Below are positions 45,050 to 50,570 of a DNA stretch of 50,570 nt, in pieces. The DNA lies in assembly GCA_017484165.1 (NCBI GenBank), contig JAFUTP010000063.1, positions 1-50,570 of the forward strand, in the 5' to 3' direction. Each line of letters opens with the position of its first letter. The first letter of the stretch is position 1. The notes under the pieces were generated by a model that searched no databases, was not told the DNA's origin, and worked only from the letters and a program-made list of their open reading frames with translations. This stretch comes from Cardiobacteriaceae bacterium. Lineage in GTDB: Bacteria > Pseudomonadota > Gammaproteobacteria > Cardiobacteriales > Cardiobacteriaceae. The translations under genes were made by a program, and so were the position numbers.

Positions 45050-45688
45050 TTAGAAACCATTAGCTATCAATTTTTCTGCCGTTAATCCAGTTTTAGAATT
45101 CCCGTTAAGTAATAATTTTTCCACATAACGAGCAATTAAATCGACTTCTAAATTAACTTCCGTCCCCATTTCCATAGCACCAAGAGTGGTATTTTTTAGA
45201 GTGTGGGGGACAATATTTAAGTGAAAGGCAAATCCTGCCACTTCATTTACTGTCAAGCTGATTCCATCGACGGTGATTGAACCTTTTTTGACGATATATT
45301 TGGCAAGCTCTGGCTCGCAGGCGAAGACTAATCTTTCGCTTCTACCGTCGGCGGCGCGGTCGGTAAGCACGCCTTTTCCGTCGATATGACCGCTCACGAT
45401 ATGTCCGCCTAAACGAGTAGTCGGTGTCAAGGCCCGTTCCAAATTGATTTTTGCTCCAATTGCTAATTTTCCCAAAGTGGTGAGCGAGAGCGTTTCGAAA
45501 GATACATCGGCGACAAAATAATCTTTACCGAGTTCGACAGCGGTAAGACATACGCCATTACTTGCAATACTATCGCCGAGTTGGCAGGAGCTGAAATCAA
45601 AATCCGCCGCAATTTTGAGCGTTTGGTCTTTGCCGTGAGATTTGCGCTCAACTAGCGTTCCGACTGCTTCAATAATTCCTGTAAACAT
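45050..45688 (-). CDS. ribE: Riboflavin synthase alpha chain RibE
   Basis: Last step of riboflavin synthesis: two lumazine molecules give riboflavin. It has 212 aa, with two lumazine-binding repeats. The first starts MFTGIIEAVGTLVE and the second about residue 98 (LGGHIVSGHIDGKGVL, SITVDGISLTVNEV). The start MFTGI has AAGGAA seven bases upstream. It follows ribD, from which it is separated by copy J of the repeat element. Confidence 0.97.
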   Translation of the reverse strand: MFTGIIEAVGTLVERKSHGKDQTLKIAADFDFSSCQLGDSIASNGVCLTAVELGKDYFVADVSFETLSLTTLGKLAIGAKINLERALTPTTRLGGHIVSGHIDGKGVLTDRAADGRSERLVFACEPELAKYIVKKGSITVDGISLTVNEVAGFAFHLNIVPHTLKNTTLGAMEMGTEVNLEVDLIARYVEKLLLNGNSKTGLTAEKLIANGF

Positions 45689-45713
45689 AAATTTTTCCTT
45701 ATTTTTCAATCTT

Positions 45714-45836
45714 GGGCGTGTCTAAAATTTACGGTTAGTTCTATTTTGGGACTCTCGTCATCCTGAACGAAGCGAAGGATCTATCGGTAGAGATTTTTCG
45801 CCTACGGCTCAAAATGACGAATTTTTAGACAAGCCC
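45714..45836 (-). mobile_element. MITE-like element, copy J, overlapping the 3' end of ribD
   Basis: Reverse-oriented copy from GGGCGTGTCTAAA to TTTAGACAAGCCC, with flanks TCTT (45710-45713) and TCCT (45837-45840). The last eight codons and the TGA stop of ribD lie inside it. Confidence 0.83.
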
Positions 45837-46954
45837 TCCTGTAATTTTGATTTCGGCAGCAAGATTAGCCGCAAATCTTCCCCAAATTTATCGATTTTTG
45901 CGATGGAAAAAGAAATTTTCTCATTCAAACTATTTATTTCATCAAGCAAAAATAATGGTCGCGAAGTATGCCCTAGAAGGATTGGCGCAAGGTATAAATG
46001 AACTTCATCAACTAAATTATCTTTAATTAAAGCCGAGGTTAAATTTGCTCCTGCTTCCACAAAAATACGGTTAATTTCTAATTTACCGAGTTCTTGCATT
46101 AACAAATCTAGCTTGATTTTTCCCTGCGAATTGCAGTCAAGACCCAAAATTTTGACGAAATCAGGATATTTTTGACTGGGATTGGCGGCATTTTCCTTGC
46201 TAGTTGCCAGCAAGATCGGCGAATTTATAGAAAAAACCGCTTTGTCAGGCGGCACGCGCAATTGGCTGTCAATAATTACTCGCAGCGGTTGTTTTTGCGG
46301 TAGGGCGGTTTGGTAACGGGCATTGAGGCGGGCATTGTCATAAATAATTGAAGATGAGCCAGCCAGAATGCAGTCGGACATTAGCCGCTCGCGTTGGACT
46401 TCTTCGCGGGCAATTTCTCCCGTAATCCATTTACTTTCGCCAGTTGCAAGGGCAGTGCGACCGTCCAAACTGGCTGCTATTTTGACAATTACTCGCGGTT
46501 TATTAGTTGTAATTCTTTGGAAAAAAGCGCGGTTTAATTCCCAAGCCTCATCGCGCAAAATCCCCGATTTAACCGTGATGCCAGCGGCTTTTAATTTTGC
46601 CAAACCGCCACCTGCAACTTTGGGATTAGGGTCAAGAGAGCAGACGACGACTTTTGTAATTCCCGCTTTAATTAGTGCATCGGCGCAAGGCGGGGTTCTA
46701 CCGTGATGCGCACAAGGTTCAAGAGTTACAAATGCAGTTGCGCCGCGGGCATCTTTTGCCATTTTGAGAGCATTTATTTCCGCATGCGCTTCTCCTGCAC
46801 GCACATGAAATCCCGCGCCGATGATTTTTCCTTCGCGAACTAAAACACAGCCGACTTTGGGATTGGGATCGGTGGAAAATATTCCTTGCTTGGCTAAATT
46901 GAGTGCGAGACGGGCAAAATATTTTTCTTCCTCGCTAAAAGTTTGCTCTTCCAT
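45809..46954 (-). CDS. ribD: Bifunctional diaminohydroxyphosphoribosylaminopyrimidine deaminase / reductase RibD
   Basis: Second and third steps of riboflavin synthesis. It has 381 aa. The N-terminal deaminase zinc site is H57-x-E59 (EAHAEINAL) and C81/C90 (EPCAHHGRTPPC). The C-terminal reductase domain (about 145-365) has ASLDGRTALATGESKWITG and EAGANLTSALI. The start chosen is MEEQTFSEEEKYF; an upstream ATG lies inside the neighbouring repeat element. The C-terminal GLSKNSSF is encoded by the element at the 3' end, so the native C-terminus has been replaced or extended. No FMN riboswitch was seen upstream. Confidence 0.96.
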   Translation of the reverse strand: MEEQTFSEEEKYFARLALNLAKQGIFSTDPNPKVGCVLVREGKIIGAGFHVRAGEAHAEINALKMAKDARGATAFVTLEPCAHHGRTPPCADALIKAGITKVVVCSLDPNPKVAGGGLAKLKAAGITVKSGILRDEAWELNRAFFQRITTNKPRVIVKIAASLDGRTALATGESKWITGEIAREEVQRERLMSDCILAGSSSIIYDNARLNARYQTALPQKQPLRVIIDSQLRVPPDKAVFSINSPILLATSKENAANPSQKYPDFVKILGLDCNSQGKIKLDLLMQELGKLEINRIFVEAGANLTSALIKDNLVDEVHLYLAPILLGHTSRPLFLLDEINSLNEKISFSIAKIDKFGEDLRLILLPKSKLQEGLSKNSSF

Positions 46955-46989
46955 TGAATATTGATGAATTTGTAAGTTGAATACTGCAT

Positions 46990-47106
46990 GGCGCATCTAA
47001 ATTTAGGGTTAGTCTTTTTTTACCCTCGTCATCCTGAACGTAGCGAAGGAACTGCCGATAGAGATTTTTCGCCTGCGGCTCAAAATGACGAATTTTTAGA
47101 CACACC
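46990..47106 (-). mobile_element. MITE-like element, copy K, directly upstream of ribD
   Basis: Reverse-oriented copy from GGCGCATCTAAATTTAGGG to TTTAGACACACC. It has the same orientation as copy J at the other end of ribD. It lies 35 bases before the ribD start codon, so ribD transcription starts within or beyond it. Confidence 0.8.
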
Positions 47107-47531
47107 ATACATTTTATGGGCGTAAAAAATATGATTATTTAATACGCTTGTATGAATATTAAATATAAAAATATTTGAAACACATCGGTTTTAACGCTAG
47201 CTTACAATTTTGCGCTATATTTAGCCGCGATTTATCCGAATTGCCAAAAAATAAAAAATATTTTTCTTAAAAAAAACGAGCAACTTGTTCTGACGGAAAA
47301 CCGCGCTGTGATAATCTTTCGCGATTTTTTAAGCGGGCAGAATTTGGCTTTTTTTAGAGGGGGCACTAAATTTATTTTTTACCTCGTCATCCTGAATGTA
47401 GCGAAGGATCTGCGAATAGAGATTTTTCGCCTACGGCTCAAAATGACGCATTTTTAGATACGCCCCTAGATAAAAACTGCAAGAAAAAGCTCACAATTCC
47501 AAACAAGAACCATCATTTCTAGGAGTTCAAA
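47107..47531. other. AT-rich intergenic region between ribD and the WG-repeat genes
   Basis: No gene seen. It contains AT-rich sequence, a weak promoter-like pair for the plus strand (TTGTTC at 47285 and GATAAT at 47310, 19-base spacer), and copy L of the element (47361-47465). The first WG gene begins at 47532 with AGGAG six bases upstream. Confidence 0.5.
47361..47465 (-). mobile_element. MITE-like element, copy L (one end shortened)
   Basis: The plus-strand left end GGGCACTAAATTTA has lost bases compared with GGGCGCATCTAAATTTAGGG, while the right end TTTAGATACGCCC is intact. The core palindrome is intact. No flanking repeat could be called. Confidence 0.75.
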
Positions 47532-48263
47532 ATGGCAAGCGCAGAAGATAAAGCAAAAATCGAAAGAGCCGTTTATGGCATCAAACTCAAACAAGACCCC
47601 GAAACTCGCAAATACGGTTGGGTTAATTCGCGCGGGGATTTCAAAATTAGACCGCAATACGATGTAGCAGAAGATTTTTCCGAAGGGCTCGCAGTTGTCA
47701 GTCAAAACAATACTTGGGGATTTATCGACCGCACCGATAAGGTGGTAATTTCCTTTGCTTATGACAGTGCGGATTCTTTCGAGCGCGGCATTGCTCGGGT
47801 AAGCCAAAACGGTAAATTCGGCTGGATTAAACCTAACGGTGAAGCTGCAATTGCGCTAGATTATGAAGAAGCTTGGCCATTTGTAGAAGGAGTTGCGCGG
47901 GTAAAACGCAACGGCAAATGGGGATTTATCAACCGTGATGGCGGAATTGTGGTTGCTCTCCAATATGACACGGCGCGGCATTTTTCTGACGGTTTAGCAC
48001 TAGTCAGTCAAGACGGAAGATACGGCTGGATTGATATTAACGGCAGAGTAGTAATTGCATTGCAGTTTGAAGAGGCTCGTCCGTTTTCCGAAGGTTTGGC
48101 TTTGGTGAAAGCTAACGGTAAATGGGGATATGTCAATGCTCACGGCAAAATTGTCATTGCTCTGCGTTATGACGAAGCACAATCCTTCTCGGACGGAGTA
48201 GCGGAAGTCAAATTTGGCGGTAAATCTTTTTCGATTGGCAAAAACGGTCGCGTATTAACTTAA
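47532..48263 (+). CDS. WG-repeat protein 1
   Basis: 243 aa composed almost entirely of WG repeats of about 35 residues. Six clear units can be read (KYGWVNSRG, TWGFIDRTD, KFGWIKPNG, KWGFINRDG, RYGWIDING, KWGYVNAHG), followed by a degenerate seventh (KSFSIGKNG). Such repeats are thought to form beta-rich, propeller- or solenoid-like binding surfaces; the partner is unknown. No signal peptide or membrane segment, so cytoplasmic as written. AGGAG six bases upstream supports the start. A second WG gene follows after a T18 tract, probably a duplicated pair. Confidence 0.92.
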   Translation: MASAEDKAKIERAVYGIKLKQDPETRKYGWVNSRGDFKIRPQYDVAEDFSEGLAVVSQNNTWGFIDRTDKVVISFAYDSADSFERGIARVSQNGKFGWIKPNGEAAIALDYEEAWPFVEGVARVKRNGKWGFINRDGGIVVALQYDTARHFSDGLALVSQDGRYGWIDINGRVVIALQFEEARPFSEGLALVKANGKWGYVNAHGKIVIALRYDEAQSFSDGVAEVKFGGKSFSIGKNGRVLT

Positions 48264-48269
48264 ACAATG

Positions 48270-48287
48270 TTTTTTTTTTTTTTTTTT
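48270..48287 (+). repeat. T18 homopolymer between the two WG-repeat genes
   Basis: Eighteen T lie between the stop of WG gene 1 (48261-48263) and the start of WG gene 2 (48290), exactly where a ribosome-binding site would be. No stable hairpin precedes it, so it is not an ordinary terminator. Confidence 0.9.
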
Positions 48288-48289
48288 GA

Positions 48290-49222
48290 ATGATGAATTT
48301 ACAGGTTAAAAAGAGTTCGCAAACAGGAAAATTTGGTTTTGTTCATTCTGACAATCCCGACGGTCCTTTCATTATTGCGGCGCAATTTGATCAAGCCTTT
48401 GCTTTTCAGGGCGAAATTGCGCGAGTGATGCAGGATAAATTGCTGGGATTGATTAACGCGCAAGGTGAATTTGTATTACCTTGTAAGTATGACGAATTAC
48501 ATGAATTTCACGAAGATTTAGCTATTGTCCGTAAAGACGGCAAATCTGGGGCAATAAATTTGCGTGGCGAAGAAGTTATTGTTTGCGAATACGACTTAAT
48601 TTATGACTTTCATCAAGGAATTGCGGTTGCTGCAGAGAAAAGTTGGTCTTGGGGGGCGATAAATACTACTGGTGAGGTTGTCGTGCCGATGATTTATGAC
48701 TGGCTTGACCGTTTTTATGATGATTTAGCGATTTGCGAACTTGGCGGTAAATACGGTTTTGTTAATCGCAAAGGTAATCCAATTGTCTCCGAGCAATATT
48801 CCAACGCCAAACCGTTTTCGGAAGGATTTGCGGCGGTGTTCAAAAAAAATAGAAAAGCAATGGGAAAATGGGGATATATCGACGCAACTGGTAAAGAAGT
48901 TATCGCTTTTGAATTTGAAGAGGCAGGAGCATTTCGTTCTGGGGTTGCAGGAGTTCGGAAAAATCAAAATTACGGCTTTATCAACAAAACGGGTCATTTT
49001 GTGATTGAGCCAAAATTTCAGGAAGTTGGCAATTTTTCCGATGGTTTGGCAGCGGTGAAAGTTGCGGAAAAATGGGGATATATCAACAAAATCGGCAATG
49101 AAGTTATTGCGCCGAAGTTTTATGCGGCGGGAGAATTTGCCCAAGGTCGTGCCAAAGTTGAGTTGGACGGCAGAAGTTTTTACATTGACCGTCGCGGTGA
49201 TGAGCTGGTTGATGTAGTTTGA
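48290..49222 (+). CDS. WG-repeat protein 2
   Basis: 310 aa, made of eight or nine WG-type units (KFGFVHSDN, LLGLINAQG, KSGAINLRG, SWGAINTTG, KYGFVNRKG, KWGYIDATG, NYGFINKTG, KWGYINKIG, then RSFYIDRRG). No signal peptide. The start is ATG 48290 or the next codon, also ATG. No Shine-Dalgarno sequence is present; the T18 tract occupies its place, so expression may depend on tract length, on readthrough from gene 1, or on S1-type U-rich recognition. Function unknown; a paralogue of the preceding gene. Confidence 0.88.
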   Translation: MMNLQVKKSSQTGKFGFVHSDNPDGPFIIAAQFDQAFAFQGEIARVMQDKLLGLINAQGEFVLPCKYDELHEFHEDLAIVRKDGKSGAINLRGEEVIVCEYDLIYDFHQGIAVAAEKSWSWGAINTTGEVVVPMIYDWLDRFYDDLAICELGGKYGFVNRKGNPIVSEQYSNAKPFSEGFAAVFKKNRKAMGKWGYIDATGKEVIAFEFEEAGAFRSGVAGVRKNQNYGFINKTGHFVIEPKFQEVGNFSDGLAAVKVAEKWGYINKIGNEVIAPKFYAAGEFAQGRAKVELDGRSFYIDRRGDELVDVV

Positions 49223-49231
49223 TTTTGTGTT

Positions 49232-49352
49232 GGGCGTGTCTATAAAAATTCGTCATTTTGAGCCGCAGGCGAAAAATCTTTATCGGTAGATCCTTCGCTG
49301 CGTTCAGGATGACGAAGTAAAAAAATAGGACTGTCCTAATTTAGATGCGCCT
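49232..49352 (+). mobile_element. MITE-like 121-bp element, copy M (TGTT target duplication)
   Basis: From GGGCGTGTCTATAAAAATTC to TTTAGATGCGCCT, with exact TGTT repeats (49228-49231 and 49353-49356). It lies 9 bases after WG gene 2 and separates it from its probable terminator. Confidence 0.86.
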
Positions 49353-49374
49353 TGTTAATTATTTTTGAGTTTTG

Positions 49375-49404
49375 ACGCGCGGAAGACAATCTGCGCGTTT
49401 TTGT
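49375..49404 (+). terminator. Terminator of the WG genes, upstream of tsaD
   Basis: ACGCGC (49375-49380) pairs with GCGCGT (49393-49398), possibly extended by AGA/TCT in the loop, followed by TTTTTGTTATTT. The inserted element separates it from WG gene 2. Confidence 0.7.
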
Positions 49405-49437
49405 TATTTACTGAAATCGCGAGGAAAAAATAAAAAA

Positions 49438-50493
49438 ATGAACCGAACAATTCTTGCTTTTGAATCTTCCTGCGATGAGACGGGAGTGGCGATTTATCGC
49501 GGTGATGAGCACGGCAACGGTGAAGTTCTAGCCAATGAAATTTTCAGCCAAATTGATTTGCACCGTGTTTATGGCGGAGTTGTTCCCGAACTTGCGGCTC
49601 GCGATCACTTAAAACGCTTGCCAGTGCTTCTTTATTCGGCATTAGAGAAGGCAAATTTAGATTTATCCGCGATTGATTTAATTGCTTATACCGCCGCTCC
49701 TGGTCTGCCTGGTGCATTGCTGACCGCTGCAAGTTTTGCGCGCACTTTGGCATATGGGCGCAAAATTCCAGCCTTGCCCGTGCATCATTTGGAAGGGCAT
49801 TTGTTAAGTCCCTTGCTAGCAGCGGAAAAACCCGATGTGCCGTTTTTGGCAATGTTGCTTTCTGGCGGTCATAGTCAGATTTTGGCGGTAGAAAAAATCG
49901 GTTCATACCGTCTTTTGGGGCAAACTTTGGACGATGCCGTCGGTGAAGCCTTTGATAAAACCGCGAAATTGCTTGATTTGCCCTATCCAGGCGGTCGGGA
50001 AATTGCGAAATTAGCCGAAGAGGGCGATTCCGAACGATATTGCCTGCCACTGCCGATGAGTAAAAAAGCGGGATTGGATATGAGTTTTTCTGGGCTGAAA
50101 ACGGCGGTGAGACTTCTGATTGAACGCGAACTTGCGGGAAAAAATGCCGAAGATGCCGATTACCGTCAAATCCGTGCGGATATTGCTGCGAGTTTTCAAA
50201 AAACGGTGGTGGAGAGCTTGTTGCAGAAGGCGCGGCGCGCATGGAAGGAATGCGCTTGTCGGGATTTAGTGCTGGCAGGCGGGGTGAGCGCGAATATACT
50301 TTTACGGCGAAAAATTGAGGAAGAGGCAAAAAAATTAGGCAAAAGAGTGTTTTTTCCTGCCTTGGAACTTTGCGGCGACAATGCCTTGATGATTGCGTTT
50401 GCGGCATCCTTTCGTGCTCGTTATGCAAGCTGTGAAAATTTAGCGATAAAAACTTATCCGCGAATGGATTTGGCAAATTTGCCGAAAATTTAA
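49438..50493 (+). CDS. tsaD: tRNA N6-adenosine threonylcarbamoyltransferase subunit TsaD
   Basis: Transfers the threonylcarbamoyl group to A37 of ANN-decoding tRNAs (t6A), with TsaB, TsaE and TsaC. It has 351 aa. Metal-binding H117 and H121 are in HHLEGHLLSPLL. Other motifs are AFESSCDETGVAIY, YTAAPGLPGALL, GGHSQILAVE, GEAFDKTAKLL and VLAGGVSANILLR. The start is ATG 49438 (GAGGA 13 bases upstream, rather far); an earlier TTG at 49372 lies in the terminator. In many proteobacteria tsaD is next to rpsU; here it is about 43 kb away in the window. Confidence 0.97.
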   Translation: MNRTILAFESSCDETGVAIYRGDEHGNGEVLANEIFSQIDLHRVYGGVVPELAARDHLKRLPVLLYSALEKANLDLSAIDLIAYTAAPGLPGALLTAASFARTLAYGRKIPALPVHHLEGHLLSPLLAAEKPDVPFLAMLLSGGHSQILAVEKIGSYRLLGQTLDDAVGEAFDKTAKLLDLPYPGGREIAKLAEEGDSERYCLPLPMSKKAGLDMSFSGLKTAVRLLIERELAGKNAEDADYRQIRADIAASFQKTVVESLLQKARRAWKECACRDLVLAGGVSANILLRRKIEEEAKKLGKRVFFPALELCGDNALMIAFAASFRARYASCENLAIKTYPRMDLANLPKI

Positions 50494-50508
50494 TTGGAGG
50501 AAAAAATT

Positions 50509-50570
50509 ATGCGAGAAATAATAAAAATAGCGATTAAATTTTTGGAACTGTTTGCTTGTTTTTTTGCCCA
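50509..50570 (+). CDS. Start of a gene cut by the window edge
   Basis: ATG 50509 with GGAGG eight bases upstream, 15 bases after the tsaD stop. The 20 readable codons begin MREIIKIAIKFLELFACFFA, a hydrophobic N-terminus that could be a signal peptide or membrane anchor. Too short to identify. Tight spacing suggests co-transcription with tsaD. Confidence 0.6.
   Translation, partial: MREIIKIAIKFLELFACFFA

Noticed and set aside
46955-47531. FMN riboswitch upstream of ribD
   Set aside because: No RFN-element core or multi-stem layout was seen; the interval is repeat copies and plain AT-rich DNA.
48267-48295. Frame-switching fusion across T18 into WG gene 2 from the ATG at 48267
   Set aside because: In the gene 2 frame a TGA lies immediately before its ATG (48287-48289), so no tract length joins the two in frame.

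Overview
The window looks like a chromosomal segment of a low- to moderate-GC Gram-negative proteobacterium, most likely a gammaproteobacterium. The evidence is an MMS-type cluster (rpsU, yqeY, dnaG, rpoD), a glycogen locus in a Pasteurellaceae-like order (malQ/glgB, glgX, glgC, glgA), Lnt, PlsC and GmhB for a Gram-negative envelope, and a PilC/PilY1-type pilus protein. The genus cannot be fixed by reading alone. No tRNA, rRNA, CRISPR array or transposase gene was seen.

Layout. 1-7348 (minus): glyA, then rpsU-yqeY-dnaG-rpoD, with an attenuator-like hairpin after rpsU. RpoD is very long (1003 aa), with a Lys/Ala-rich tail and what looks like a tandem duplication of sigma region 1.1. 7501-19626 (plus): a single-ORF MalQ-GlgB fusion, a sugar O-acetyltransferase, a GlgX with a foreign DNA-binding-like N-terminus, GlgC, GlgA and an AT-rich secreted protein. 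19722-19807 (minus): a strong small-RNA candidate with two anti-Shine-Dalgarno segments. 20147-23161 (plus): class II aldolase and isocitrate lyase. 23238-29005 (minus): coaD, an alanine/glycine symporter, glnK-amtB and hom-clpS. 29198-34381 (minus): pilC with a C10 tract in its signal-peptide region. 34640-36259 (minus): an AT-rich secreted toxin-like protein and its probable immunity protein. 36301-46954 (minus): a short tmcA, lnt, tenA with a charged tail, plsC, gmhB, a DUF455 ferritin-like protein, an actinobacterial-type superoxide dismutase, a nitronate monooxygenase, and ribE/ribD. 47532-50570 (plus): two WG-repeat proteins separated by a T18 tract, tsaD, and the start of one more gene.

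The main unexplained structure is a family of about 121-bp miniature elements. There are 13 recognisable copies plus one decayed remnant, roughly one per 4 kb. Intact copies have imperfect terminal inverted repeats (GGGCGTGTCTAAA / TTTAGATGCGCCC), a long internal palindrome and, in four copies, exact 4-bp flanking direct repeats (TATT, TATT, GAAT, TGTT). They sit tight against genes. One supplies the last base of the yqeY stop codon, one supplies the last eight codons and the stop of ribD, and others lie just upstream of the acetyltransferase, glgA, ribD and hom.

How the genes fit together. The glg block covers ADP-glucose synthesis (GlgC), chain elongation (GlgA), branching (GlgB), debranching (GlgX) and maltodextrin disproportionation (MalQ); no glycogen phosphorylase gene is in the window. 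Aldolase and isocitrate lyase point to gluconeogenesis and the glyoxylate shunt. GlnK-AmtB handles ammonium. Long homopolymer tracts (C10 in pilC, T16 before glgX, T18 between the WG genes) suggest that this organism uses slipped-strand variation, with the pilC case the clearest.
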